From Siphonodentalium dalli (taxonomy: Eukaryota > Mollusca > Scaphopoda > Gadilida > Siphonodentaliidae), in the NCBI GenBank assembly GCA_032622095.1, contig CP136063.1:209299934-209363933 (forward strand): DNA of 64,000 nt, given 5' to 3'. Of this stretch, positions 45,301-60,640 are shown piece by piece. Each line of letters begins with the position of its first letter. The first letter of the stretch is position 1. A program made the translations under genes and the position numbers. The notes below the pieces were generated by a model. It did no database searches. It was not told where the DNA came from and saw only the letters and a list, made by a program, of their open reading frames with translations.

Positions 45301-46667
45301 GTGAAAAGAGACAGAAAGTTTTTGTCTAATAAATAATTTTATCATATGACTCAATCATTATTTACTTTGGAATCTATGTCACAAATCAATTTCATATCAA
45401 TTACTAATTCATATCACCTTCCGATAATTTGATTGGTTTGTTGACAAAAAGTGTGTTCTGGTTGGCTGAATGGCAGCCGGGGGCCGAGCCGCATCTCTGA
45501 CTAAATGCAGTGTCAAATTCGTGCGCGTCAAATACACGAATCAACGCGATGCCGAAATTCTCGCAATTATAATCTTGAAATAACATAGTCGTACAAAACG
45601 ACGTATTATATCGCACAGGTTTATATATGCGTAAACTTAAACCACAAACGTGGTTGAATAATATTTATGTTGTTTTATGTTGTTTTAGATCCTTCACACA
45701 ACACACGAATAGTTCTGCAAATGGCCACCACATTTATTTTTATGATTTCAGATAATAAACTGAACGCATACCCTAGTTGTGTTGATAAGCTAAATGATGC
45801 AGTGCGTTTTGTTGCAAATATTTCCTGTCAAACATTCAAATGACCAGCCTTGAACATTTTTATTTTTATTTTGTTTAAACCACTTTTATTTTACATAATT
45901 AGAATGTATCTCTCATTTTGTGAGGTGAACAGGTGTAGTTATAGCACTACATTGGTTATAGAGATATAATAATTTTCCCATTCAATTTTCCCATTAACAT
46001 CACATAAACTTGTAACGCTATATAGCTGATATCAAAATGCACACACTCACGTTTGCTCTTCCATGTGAGGCATCTGATGTTATGGCGATGGTTCACAATG
46101 TGAATAAGTATGTATAATCAATTAGGTGCTTCAAATAATGCATTTACCATATGCGTGCCAATCAGATGAACACCAATAACCTATGTCCCATATGTACGTA
46201 ATTAAAGATGTTTTCATGGATCAACGGGGGGGGGGGGGGGGTAATACAACATTTGCAGGGAGGTATTTTTTACAACCTCCTGCAATCTATTTTATCAAAG
46301 ACCTTTTGTGCCCGTATTTGACATTTGTAACAGTTTAAAACATATTATAACAGTAAAAAAAAAACCCACATATTTATGTTACTGGGAGCTCATATGGGCT
46401 TTAGTGACTAAGCCATGGTGCAGATGGGACGTTGAGGTGAAAAAAAACATCCTTCTAGACGGTGTATGAACTCTTTGACGGTTCAGCAAACCAGAAGGTG
46501 CATGTTATACATACATCCAAGTAAATATATTTATGAACCCTTCTTTTTGTCTAACGTTCTGTGGTTTGGTTTTGCTCCATGTTTTGAAATTGTTGGAATC
46601 CTATGGCTCGATTAAACTTTCGTATATTCGGATGCTCGTGTTATACATCTGTAACAGATGTTCAACC

Positions 46668-46772
46668 TTTACCAGGAACCACACTGTATGGTCCAAAATA
46701 CCGTTACCAGGAACCACACTGCATGGTCCAAAATACCGTTACCAGGAACCACACTGCATGGTCCAAAATGTA
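46668..46772. repeat. 35-bp tandem repeat, three copies
   Basis: The unit 'accaggaaccacactgcatg' plus 'gtccaaaataccgtt' is repeated with one substitution (t/c). The third copy diverges at its end. Confidence 0.8.
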
Positions 46773-46854
46773 CTATTGCCAAATGCAAATATTGTGTGTC
46801 AAATGACAGCTAGTCGCAATTAAGGGGTTTATGGACAGGCCTGAGCCTATTGTG

Positions 46855-46945
46855 TCGGACATTTACAGAATGAGGTCCACAGAGGGTGAATTTAGTGACC
46901 TTACAGTGGAATAACATAACTGAATTCACTCTCTGTGGCCTCATT
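46855..46945. mobile_element. Degraded GTGTGTCTGTCATTTGC-family hairpin
   Basis: 'acagaatgaggtccacagag' and 'ctctgtggcctcattctgcg' form a hairpin with 'gtgaattt.a.tga' blocks. The termini are diverged. Confidence 0.5.
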
Positions 46946-47404
46946 CTGCGCATGCCTTATTCTCTGCAGAGTATATTTATTATCAATTCAACAAGATGTT
47001 TAGATACTTCTTTACAAAGATTCTTTTTCTTTTTTAGTTTAGTTTCTCTATACCCCCCCCCCCCCCCCCCAAATCAACAGACGATACATTGCACAATGCA
47101 GGTTCCCAATAGGTGCACATCACAATATCAGTCAGTATCAGTCAGTTTTTCTGTTAGAGTACTACATATATTTTCGACTGGTATATATTTAAACAACTGT
47201 GTCCAGTCGAGAGATTCTATTTGATGGTTGATGGCAGGATAATCGGCTTGTTCGTACATGTAGATTGTGCGCCTGGTTTTATTGGGTTGTGGGTGTGAAT
47301 GTGTACGTACACGGGGACATGGTATCGGACTAAGTCACAAAAGAAGGGTTCAAGTGTTCCACTTTCCATTTTCATGCAGTTCTCGTTTATCAGTACGACG
47401 TCTA

Positions 47405-47857
47405 TTAATGTCTCGGAGTATTCAGTGAATTTGTCGAGTCGTTGATAACTTGGTCAAGAGTAAACGGAGTGCATATTGATGATACTTTAGTACTAGTTGG
47501 GGCAAACTGATTTTCATTTAAGTCTCCACATATGACTATTCTTTTGGATGGATAGGCATTGATCACGTCGCCAATATTACCTTCTATCTCACCCCAGCAT
47601 TGTACATTGGGGGGGGGGGGGCGATAAAACGTACCGACTAACACATTTTGTCCATTCATTAATATTTCAATCCATAGGTTCTCTAGGTTACTTCTCTCCA
47701 AGTCATGTCTCCGTTTGAATGCTAGCACGTTTTTATGTAGACAACGACGCCACCCCGACTGTGTCAGTATTAGTTCTATCCCTGCGCTCGGGTTCATGAA
47801 ATCCTTAAATCGTTTGTGTTGTGTTTTGTTCCAAGCCAAGACTCCGTGAAACCACAC
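47405..47857 (-). pseudogene. Non-LTR retrotransposon endonuclease fragment
   Basis: Minus-strand reading shows motifs of an exonuclease/endonuclease/phosphatase domain of a LINE ORF2: ESWLGTKHNTNDL in one frame, then KNVLAFKRRHDLE, NLENLWIEILMNGQNVLVGT, FYRPP and VICGDLNEN in another. The frame change near 47,810 and a compressed region before KNVLAF show decay. The active-site Glu region would lie in or before the assembly gap. No reverse transcriptase domain follows within this fragment. Confidence 0.7.
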
Positions 47858-47884
47858 ACATCGTACTGAATTTCAGTGGAAAGT

Positions 47885-47984
47885 NNNNNNNNNNNNNNNN
47901 NNNNNNNNNNNNNNNNNNNNNNNNNNNNNNNNNNNNNNNNNNNNNNNNNNNNNNNNNNNNNNNNNNNNNNNNNNNNNNNNNNNN
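47885..47984. other. Assembly gap, 100 N
   Basis: A run of exactly 100 N, a conventional gap of unknown size. It stands between the LINE fragment and the first tRNA-Sec repeat unit, so the left edge of the array is unresolved. Confidence 0.99.
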
Positions 47985-48412
47985 AAAAAGTTGGAAAGAT
48001 TGATGCACCAGTTGAACAATTTAAACCCAAGAGAATTTCCCCAGGTTGGGAACGTGATATGGTTTAAGGGGTGGATGTAGTGCTGTTGGAAATGTGAGAC
48101 ACCCCATAACAGAGACACTGTAGTCTGGTCCCCGATCAGCTCTTTTTGTCCAAGCTTCTTTAACAGTTGGAAATAGCTTCAGTTGGAAATTTCACACCAA
48201 AAAAAGAACTTATTCTATTAGTATGATTTTCCAAACCATATATAAATTAGCTGATGTCATCGACTTCGCCCGGGCTATTTATCGATTTCTTTGTGATTGC
48301 CTCCGTCTGTGGTCCAGTAACATGCCTATATCAGCGTATATGAGCGAGGTCAGGGTCAAGGTTCAGGACACGGTCGCACGTGAAATTGGACCCGCCCATT
48401 TGTTCCCTGGAG

Positions 48413-48466
48413 TAGTTAGAAGACTATAGGCATACGTGAACACGTATGCCTAGTCTTCTAACTACC
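48413..48466. repeat. 54-bp palindrome, unit 1
   Basis: The arms are 'gtagttagaagacta' and 'tagtcttctaactac' with 'ggcatacgtg' continuing inward and a 2-bp bulge. It recurs at the same place in units 2 (51,193-51,247) and 3 (54,420-54,473). Confidence 0.85.
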
Positions 48467-48853
48467 CCCGGGATCAAAGTAGGCCTACACACCAAATTTG
48501 AGTCGGATCGTTCGATAGGGATTCCTATGTGATCGCCTCCCTCTCTGTAGAATATACAGCGTCTGTCCAGAATCATGCCTATATGAGTATATATGAGCGA
48601 GGTCAAGGTGAAGGACACGGTCGCACGTGAAATTGGACCCGCCCATATTTTTACATACCAAATTTGAGTCGGATCGTTCGAGGTCCAGAAACATGCATAT
48701 ATGAGCGTATGTGTGAGCGAGGTTAAGGTCAAGGTCAAGGACACGGTCGCACGTGAAATTGGACCCGCCCATATTGTTCCCGGGATCAAAGTAGGCCTAC
48801 CTACCACATTTGAGTCGGATCGGTTGAGCAGTTTTCGAGTCTATAACGCATAC

Positions 48854-48886
<33 letters not shown>

Positions 48887-49660
48887 TACAGACAGAAGTT
48901 CCAAAAAATAAAATAGATAATTGGTGATCCAAATTCTCACCCAAATGGCACCAATTTGGCGTATTTAAACCTCACGATTAGATTCCTCATAGAAGAGTAT
49001 CAATTTGGTGGAAATCGGTGTTTAAAATATTGATATCAAATTTGGTGTCCCTCTCCCCTACCGTGCACCCTGGCTCGAACGGTGCCACTCTGACATCTTT
49101 AAACCACACGATTAGATTCCTGATAAAATGGAGATGATTAATTATAAGTTGGGTGGTAATCGGCGACAAAACAAATTCTTATTAAATTTAGTGACACCCC
49201 CCCCCCCCCCCCCGTCTCTCATCCAAACGGCACCAATTTGACGTCTTTCAATCACACTATTAGATTCATTGTATCACGGAGAAGACTGTGTATCAATTTG
49301 GTGGAAATTGACGCTAAGAATATATTTATCAGTTTGGTGCCCCTCTCCCCTGACTCAAACGTCGCCACTTTTGACATCTTTAAACCACTACAATAGATTC
49401 CTCATATCATGGATATAATTATGCATAAGTTTGGTGGAAACCGGCTACAAATTTGTTTGCTACCCCTCCCCCTTTACTGCCACTGTAAAAAGTTACACCT
49501 GGTTTGAGCCATTTGTTGTCATCTAGATGGTCCCACGTGAATTTCTATAGAACACAACCAGACAGACAGACATTCGCAAATATTGATTATTTTAAAAATT
49601 GATTATTATGAAATATTGATTGTTTTAAAAATGCCCAATATTTAAAAATTAAAATTAAAA

Positions 49661-49747
49661 CGCCCGAAAGGTGGAATTGAACCACTCCGACGCTAATCGG
49701 CTACAGGTTTGAAGCCTGCACCCCGGACCACCGAGGGTCATTCGGGC
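49661..49747 (-). tRNA. tRNA-Sec: Selenocysteine tRNA (TCA), copy 1
   Basis: This 87-nt gene on the minus strand has every special feature of eukaryotic tRNA-Sec. The acceptor stem GCCCGAA pairs with TTCGGGC and the discriminator is G. It has a six-pair D stem CCTCGG/CCGGGG with loop TGGT, and anticodon arm CAGG-CTTCAAA-CCTG with anticodon TCA. The long variable arm has stem CCGA/TCGG, and the T arm is GTGG-TTCAATT-CCAC. D-stem and variable-arm changes relative to the vertebrate gene are compensated, so the RNA should fold. It carries serine, later converted to selenocysteine, and reads UGA codons. A TTTT run follows the 3' end directly (49,657-49,660), the usual RNA polymerase III stop. Confidence 0.96.
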
Positions 49748-49770
49748 GATAGACAACCACCAACACAGTG

Positions 49771-49778
49771 TTTATCTA
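49771..49778 (-). promoter_or_regulatory. TATA-like box of tRNA-Sec copy 1
   Basis: On the minus strand TAGATAAA lies at -31 to -24 relative to the tRNA start. tRNA-Sec is known to use an upstream TATA box and proximal element rather than only internal boxes. An octamer-like ATGCAAAG lies further up (49,820-49,827). The same bases recur upstream of copies 2 and 3 (52,552-52,559; 55,816-55,823). Confidence 0.55.
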
Positions 49779-49899
49779 CCCCACCGAAAAGAATATATGC
49801 GCCGCCGTGGTGTGCGGTACTTTGCATGCATTATTGTGAATGTGATTGTGCATGTCATTGCGATGATAGCGTTTTGTTATCGCCATTTGCTGAGAGTAC

Positions 49900-50034
<135 letters not shown>

Positions 50035-50765
50035 GCGGCCCAATCGATCAGGGAAGTGGCTGCATGGTCTCTGTACACCCTCTTTTAAATTATGGAAATT
50101 CCATTTGCACCTCACCCTCTTGTGATGGAATTTTCCAACTTGTGCCCCAAGAGTCCAACTGTTAGAAAGGACCAACCTGACTCGCCAATTTTTGGAACTT
50201 TTCCATCTGATGACGATAGCCAGTTCATTACAAAATTTGACCGAAAGTTTGAAATTTGTTTAAAATTTTGGTCTAAAACAAAAAAATTCACATTGAATAC
50301 TAGAAGTCACTAAATCACACAAATATAATGAAAATTCCAACCGTTTTGATAAAGACTGGCTTGAGACATCCACCCCACCCCACCCACTTCCCTGTCGCAA
50401 CGTCCATACATTGTTCAAATCTCCAATACTGACACCCACAGTGACTAGAATATAGCAATTCATCTCAGCGAGGTTTCGACCCCCCCCCCCCCCCCCCAAC
50501 AACAATGGAAATGTCAATACCTGACACAATATTAGTTGGAAATGTCATACAACAAATAGTTTGAAATAGTCATCGTAATTTTATTTTTCGACTAAAATTT
50601 ACAATTAAATTTGTTGGTTTGAGACAAAAAGTCGGATAGTTTCCAACTTTCAGTATTTTCTTGGGGGGGGGGGGGGGTTAATTGAACATCGGCCAGCAAT
50701 TTGTTTTGCCTGAAATGTCCATCAGTTTCCAACCTTATGCATGGGTTGTCATGTTGAAAATTGAA

Positions 50766-53522
<2,757 letters not shown>

Positions 53523-55944
53523 AAAAGTTGGAAAGATTGATGCACCAGTTGAACAATTTAAACCAAGAGAATTCCCCAGGTTGGGAACGTGATATGGTTT
53601 AAGGGGTGGATGTAGTGCTGTTGGAAATGTGAGACACCCCATAACAGAGACACTGTAGTCAGGTCCCCGATCAGCTCTTTTTGTCCAAGCTTCTTTAACA
53701 GTTGGAAATAGCTTCAGTTGGAAATTTCACACCAAAAAAGAACTTATTCTATTTGTATGATTTTCCAAACCATATCTTCCTCGTAAAACGTTACCCCCGT
53801 TAGCCTCTTTTGGTGCCATCTAGATGGTCCCCTGTCGTGTGAGGTTATATGGAACACAGGCAGGCAGACATTTGCAAATATAGGCACCAAATGTTGCGTC
53901 TTTAACCCACTCGATTTTATATATCGTACCATGTAAACATATTTTATTCCAATCCTAGTACCTAGTACATGCAACATTCATGAAAATTTAACAAAAGTTT
54001 TGACAATATGGGATAGATTGGTGAATTATATATAAAGGGGACTAAACAACAAGCCCAGGAGCTTTTATTATGTTTGCTCCCTCGTATCATTGGAGAAGAA
54101 CGTGTATTAATTTGGTGGAAATTGGCGCGAAAAATATTTGTATTAGGTTTGGTGACTCTCCCCCCCCCCCCCCCATCCCTGATTCAAGTGGTGCCACTTT
54201 CGACATCTTTAAACCACACAATTAGACTCATTATGAAGATGGATATATATAAATTAGCTGATGTCATCGACTTCGCCCGGGCTATTTATCGATTTCTTTG
54301 TGATTGCCTCCGTCTGTGGTCCAGTAACATGCCTATATCAGCGTATATGAACGAGGTCAGGGTCAAGGTTCAGGACCACGGTCGCACGTGAAATTGGACC
54401 CGCCCATTTGTTCCCGGGAGTAGTTAGAAGACTATAGGCATACGTGAACACGTATGCCTAGTCTTCTAACTACCCCCGGGATCAAAGTAGGCCTACACAC
54501 CAAATTTGAGTCGGATCGTTCGATAGGGATTCCTATGTGATCGCCTCCCTCTGTGTAGAATATACAGCGTCTGTCCAGAATCATGCCTATATGAGTATAT
54601 ATGAGCGAGGTCAAGGTGAAGGACACGGTCGCATGTGAAATTGGACCCGCCCATATTTTTACATACCAAAATTTGAGTCGGATCGTTCGAGGTCCAGAAA
54701 CATGCATATATGAGCGTATGTGTGAGCGAGGTTAAGGTCAAGGTCAAGGACACGGTCGCACGTGAAATTGGACCCGCCCATATTGTTCCCGGGATCAAGT
54801 AGGCCTACCTACCACATTTGAGTCGGATCGGTTGAGCAGTTTTCGAGTCTATAACACATACAGATAGACAGACATACAGACAGACAGACAGACATACAGA
54901 CAGAAGTTCCAAAAAATAAAATAGATAATTGGTGGAAATTGGAGACTAAACAAATTGGTATAAAATTTAGTGATCCAAATTCTCACCCAAATGGCACCAA
55001 TTTGGCGTATTTAAACCTCACGATTAGATTCCTCGTAGAAGAGTATCAATTTGGTGGAAATCGGTGTTTAAAATATTCATATCAAATTTGGTGTCCCTCT
55101 CCCCTACCGTGCACCCCTGACTCGAACGGTACCACTCTGACATCTTTAAACCACACGATTAGATTCCTGATAAAATGGAGATGATTAATTATAAGTTGGG
55201 TGGTAATCGGCGACAAAACAAATTCTTATTAAATTTAGTGACACCCCCCCACCCCCCGGTCTCTCATCCAAACGGCACCAATTTGACGTCTTTCAATCAC
55301 ACTATTAGATTCCTTGTATCACGGAGAAGACTGTGTATCAATTTGGTGGAAATTGACGCTAAGAATATATTTATCAGTTTGGTGCCCCTCTCCCCTGACT
55401 CAAACGTCGCAACTTTTGACATCTTTAAACCACTACAATAGATTCCTCATATCATGGATATAATTATGCATAAGTTTGGTGGAAACCGGCTACAAATTTG
55501 TTTGCTACCCCTCCCCCTTTACTGCCACTGTAAAAAGTTACACCTGTTTGAGCCATTTGTTGTCATCTAGATGGTCCCACGTGAATTTCTATAGAACACA
55601 ACCAGACAGACAGACATTCGCAAATATTGATTATTTTAAAAATAGATTATTATGAAATATTGTTTGTTTTAAAAATGCCCAATATTTAAAAATTAAAAAT
55701 TAAAACGCCCGAAAGGTGGAATTGAACCACTCCGACGCTAATCGGCTACAGGTTTGAAGCCTGCACCCCGGACCACCGAGGGTCATTCGGGCGATAGACA
55801 AACACCAACACAGTGTTTATCTACCCCACCGAAAAGAATATATGCGCCGTCGTGGTGTGCGGTACTTTGCATGCATTATTGTGAATGTGATTGTGCATGT
55901 CATTGCGATGATAGCGTTTTGTTATCGCCATTTGCTGAGAGTAC

Positions 55945-56028
<84 letters not shown>

Positions 56029-56037
56029 CTATATATA

Positions 56038-56071
<34 letters not shown>

Positions 56072-56793
56072 GGCCCAATCGATCAGGGAAGTGGCTGCAT
56101 GGTCTCTGTACACCCTCTTTTAAATTATGGAAATTCCATTTGCACCTCACCCTCTTGTGATGGAATTTTCCAACTTGTGCCCCAAGAGTCCAACTGTTAG
56201 AAAGGACCAACCTGACTCGCCAATTTTTGGAACTTTTCCATCTGATGACGATAGCCAGTTCATTACAAAATTTGACCGAAAGTTTGAAATTTGTTTAAAA
56301 TTTTGGTCTAAAAAAACAAAAAAACATTGAATACTAGAAGTCACTAAATCACACAAATATAATGAAATTTCCAACCGTTTTGATAAAGACTGGCTTGAGA
56401 CATCCACCCCACCCCACCCACTTCCCTGTCGCAACGTCCATACATTGTTCAAATCTCCAATACTGACACCCACAGTGACTAGAATATAGCAATTCATCTC
56501 AGCGAGGTTTCGACCCCCCCCCCCCCCCAACAACAATGGAAATGTCAATACCTGACACAATATTAGTTGGAAATGTCATACAACAAATAGTTTGAAATAG
56601 TCATCGTAATTTTATTTTTCGACTAAAATTTACAGTTAAATTTGTTGGTTTGAGACAAAAAGTCGGATAGTTTCCAACTTTCGTATTTTCTTGGGGGGGG
56701 GGGGGGGTAATTGAACATCGGCCAGCAATTTGTTTTGCCTGAAATGTCCATCAGTTTCCAACCTTATGGGTTGTCATGTTGAAAATTGAAAAA
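53523..56793. repeat. Tandem unit 3 of the tRNA-Sec array (about 3.27 kb, with extra 0.5 kb)
   Basis: It matches units 1 and 2 except for roughly 480-510 bp of additional sequence at about 53,765-54,245, placed between 'tgattttccaaaccatat' and 'ataaattagctgatgtcatc'. The extra part resembles other blocks of the unit ('tttggtggaaattggcg', 'ctagatggtccc'). It may therefore be either an older form retained here or a rearranged duplicate. Confidence 0.9.
55706..55792 (-). tRNA. tRNA-Sec: Selenocysteine tRNA (TCA), copy 3
   Basis: Identical in its 87 nt to copies 1 and 2. The upstream region differs by single bases (for example 'acaaacacc' for 'acaaccacc') while the TATA-like box and the 3' TTTT are unchanged. 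It lies 3,264 bp from copy 2, reflecting the longer third unit. Confidence 0.96.
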
Positions 56794-56967
56794 AGTTGGA
56801 AAGATTGATGCACCAGTTGAACAATTTAAACCCAAGAGAATTTCCCCAGGTTGGGAACGTGATATGGTTTAAGGGGTGGATGTAGTGCTGTTGGAAATGT
56901 GAGACACCCCATAACAGAGACACTGTAGTCAGGTCCCCGATCAGCTCTTTTTGTCCAAGCTTCTTTC
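56794..56967. repeat. Partial fourth unit, right edge of the array
   Basis: It repeats the start of the unit ('gttggaaagattgatgcacc') for about 175 bp and then leaves the repeat after 'gtccaagcttcttt'. This marks the right end of the tandem array. Confidence 0.9.
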
Positions 56968-58060
56968 CACCTCTGACACCTTCATTGAATAGAATATTCA
57001 TAACAATTAGCCTCTGCCAGGTCGCGTTCCTTATTAATGCAAGTCCCCACTGTACTAGGGTTGAAGATACACACGACTGTCAGAAAGGTCTGACACGATA
57101 ATGACAAAACCACGATCCGGTATTCATGCGATTAGCTAAGTCATTCACGCCCCTAGAAAAATCCTACCTGGACACCTGCAAGTTCTTAACAATTACCCGA
57201 TATGAAAAAGCTAAACAATTGTACATAATTATAACCCGCAAAAAACCATCAGCACGTGTGGAGTCTTTGTAGGGAGCGTCAATGAACTTAGTGAGAAGTT
57301 GACTGTGAATTAAACAGGTGATAAATAGTCACGAGGTTATGTGGCTGACATGGAAAAATGTTCTAAGACGTGATTCATCTGTATTCAGTTATATGCGTTG
57401 TATCTCTGTTCTGCTTCCGTGTCACAGCAGTTCCTCATATTTATTGAATATGCCAGATCATTCCATGAATCTCTACTCTGGCTGCGCCGTTGAGATCATA
57501 CTCCACCAGTTCAAAACATGGGAACTGTTTGACTGTTCTGACGGTGAACTTTATAACAGCAAAAAAGAAGAGACAATTAATACATTTCTTAGTTAATACC
57601 TCTTCCGTAATAATGTGCTTCAGGTGAAGGTCCCACTTCGAGATTGCATGACTTAGGCGGTCTTCTGTGAGCCTATGTCGCTCTATGTCACTGATACTCA
57701 CTACAATCGTGAAATTTCTCCCGGGGTAATCAATTTAATGTTTATTGCGAAATATGTTCACAAACGTCGCCTAAATAATGCAATCTAGATCTGGGACCGC
57801 CCACAAACAGATTATTAAGGGACAGGTATTAACAAATAAAGATATTCCTTTCGTTGTTGGTTATATGTTGTAGTCTACAACATTTAACAAACAATGCAGG
57901 GAATATCTTGTAGTATTCTCGGCGAGATCAGGTGAACTGGCGGAGCATCTCTACGGGTGTGATCAGATTAGAGATTCGTGGCACCATCTACTGGATATGC
58001 ATACAAGGAGATTGATCATCCAACACACATACCTCAAAATAATTTCAAAACGGACTTAGT
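56968..58060. other. Intergenic DNA with a diverged CAGTAGGTGAAG-type MITE
   Basis: At 57,615-57,800 'caggtgaaggtcccacttcg' and 'tctgggaccgccc' form inverted arms like those at 17,125-17,325. The rest shows no gene that I can support; ORFs of 86-92 codons overlap the MITE. Confidence 0.45.
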
Positions 58061-58064
58061 TTAA

Positions 58065-58312
58065 CCCTTTCATGGCGGTAGCTGCGCTGGTGCAGCATTA
58101 AAGGTCATGTGCCAGCGTAACATCTTACATAATAGGGAGCCTCGCCTACATAAGAAAAGGCACTGGCTTACCAGGTCAAAGTAAATTGTTAGGCCAATGT
58201 ATTCTCTTATATATGCGAGGCTCCCTATGTGAGACTCGCATATATAAGAGAATGCATTGGCACATGGTTTTCGCAAAATGTCAGGAAGTTACAGGGCATG
58301 GAAGGTGTAAAG
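58065..58312. mobile_element. TTAA hairpin element, type III, reverse orientation
   Basis: It begins after TTAA 58,061-58,064 with CCCTTTCATGGCGG and 'agctgcgctggtgcagcatt' (the inverse of the type III right arm). It carries a diverged hairpin and one good 'gccaatgtattctcttatat' hairpin. The far end ('ggaaggtgtaaag') is mutated. Confidence 0.62.
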
Positions 58313-59073
58313 GCACACTTTGTGTTGGTTCACTTTTTATCATTGGGAGTTGGAGAAAATCTCCAAGCGTTTGACCCATAGTCTTACCCAAGTTTGTTTT
58401 AGTTAAAGGCATGGGCGGCGTTCGTTGCAGATATATTCATATCTGTTCAAATCGCCATTAACAGAAGGAATATTAAAATATATATTTTTGTTCACATAAC
58501 CAGCGCGTAAATAGTATAGTGTCGTCAAGACGTACGATTGTGTACTCCGCGTAAACAAGAGCCTGTTCGTGTTACGGAAGTTTTCCTTCTGTTTACATAA
58601 CACAGTGCAGTTCTATTGGTTAATCACACACAAATGATATAAACGCTCTTTATTATTTCCATATCAGGAAAACAGTAACAAATAACGCTCTTTATGTTTA
58701 CCATATCCGGCTCTAAACTAAAGCCAGGTAACGTAACTTTTTTTGGTTTTGTTTACATAACAAAGGGGGGTTGACAATAACATACTGTTTATGCCATATT
58801 TCTGATTGGTATAAGAACAAAGTCTGTCTATATTTTACTATTCTTTCTGTTTATGGCGGTTTTTTTTACGGAGGTGAATATTTTAACAGCATACCCACCG
58901 CCAACACAACCCGTATCTTTAAAGGGCCTTCGATGTGGCATCATGCACAATAACACAACCATTTATAAAACAACTATCATCAACACATACATGAAAACTT
59001 AGATTGACTTTAATCTTAGTTTCATTATAAATAACTCTCCAATAGTGATATTTCGCATCAGAACCATTGTTAA

Positions 59074-59421
59074 CCCTTTCAGTGCCAGGTCAGATTTTTG
59101 TATCAACCCATATACCCTGTGCCAATGCATTCTCTTATATATGCGAGTCGACCATAGGCGCCTCGCATATATAAGAGAATGCATTGGCCTAACAGTTTTT
59201 CATCATTTGTTATTTTTTTTTTTACAATTTTTTACAATTTTAATATTTTTTTCTTATATTCTTTAACAGACTTATTTTGTAGTGCCAGGGAATCTTACGT
59301 TTTTCATGGGCATCAAAATTATTACTATGAATACTCGGTGATAGTTTTGAGAAACTTTTTAGGGCCGATTTTACAGACCGTAAATTCTGGCCGATGAGAT
59401 CGGCCCCTGGCACTGAAAGGG
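59074..59421. mobile_element. TTAA-flanked hairpin element, type II copy
   Basis: The 348-bp element has TTAA at 59,070-59,073 and 59,422-59,425 and the ends CCCTTTCAGTGCCAGG / CCTGGCACTGAAAGGG. One hairpin of the 'gccaatgcattctc' type lies near the left end. The right end has the palindrome 'ggccgatgagatcggcc'. From 59,426 to 59,942 nothing is recognised. Confidence 0.8.
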
Positions 59422-59946
59422 TTAAGTAAACATCACTGTTACAGTGGAGTTACCGATATACAAGTCCAATTAGTCCAATAATCAACACTTGTTGGTAAAC
59501 ATTAGAAAAGGTCAAAGCATTGAAAACTATCTGAAAATATAAAATATGTCAACTTTCTACACATGTTTAGATATGTAGACAAATCACGTGTACTGTAACA
59601 GTTTCGGAGAAAACACCTCAGTAATTGACAATTGCAAATGTGTCATTATCAATATTAGAAATTAACTATATTATGTTTGTTATTATGTTGTTTATGATAT
59701 ATATATGTTCGTTATTTTCAATTGTGCAACTGCCATAAATTGGTGTATTGCAATAAATATATCTATCTATCTAACAGTGATTTCAACACGTGAAATTTCG
59801 TTATTGGAGAACTATGAATAATGAATAATAAACCACAGTGTATCTATTTCTCCATGGTCTTCTTCGTGGCAAATCTGGTGATCATAACTAGATAACTCAT
59901 TTGCTGTAAAATGTTATTCGTTGGGGATTTGTTTAGTCCAAATTAA

Positions 59947-60338
59947 CCCTTTACCCAACAGAACGGCCCTGTGCCAATGCATTCTCTTATATATGCGAGT
60001 CGACCATAGGTCGCCTCGCATATATAAGAGAATGCATTGGCTTAACACATTAAAAATTATAAAATTGTTAAAGAATGTAAGAAAAAATGGTAAAAAGTGT
60101 TAAAAAAAGATTTTTTTTTAGCCAATGCATTCTCTTATATATGCGAGGCGACCTATGGTCGACTCGCATATATAAGAGAATGCATTGGCACAGGGCATAA
60201 CTGTAACTATCACAATGTGGTCAAGGAGCCGGTTCCAATGATATCCACATTTGTATGGTTCTATTGAGACAGACCGAAGATATTTTAGGCTGTTGAAGCT
60301 TTATTTGGCCGGTTTTGGCCGTTTTGTTGGGTAAAGGG
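59947..60338. mobile_element. TTAA-flanked double-hairpin element, type I copy 2
   Basis: The 392-bp element is almost identical to 2,216-2,607, including both hairpins and the spacer; only a handful of bases differ. TTAA is at 59,943-59,946 and 60,339-60,342. Confidence 0.87.
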
Positions 60339-60499
60339 TTAAGGGCTAAATGAATCAATTTTTACCTTTATTACGTGTTCTGGTAGTCTTTTATTCTGAT
60401 CAGAATGTAGTCAATATATGATCGTGGCTTTCGGCCAAAATATTCAATTATACGTTATTCAAGTTGGCATATATAGTTATTGACAGCATTTACATCTAT

Positions 60500-60572
60500 A
60501 TGTAATTACTCATATATGTATATATGTATGTATATGTCTATGTATATATATATGTGTATATGTATATATAGC

Positions 60573-60607
<35 letters not shown>

Positions 60608-60640
60608 GTATGTATATGTATGTATATATATCACTATTGG
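60500..60640. repeat. (TA/TG)n microsatellite
   Basis: Irregular tatatg/tatatata run. The ORF over it is not coding. From 60,640 to 61,350 only AT-rich DNA is seen. Confidence 0.85.
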
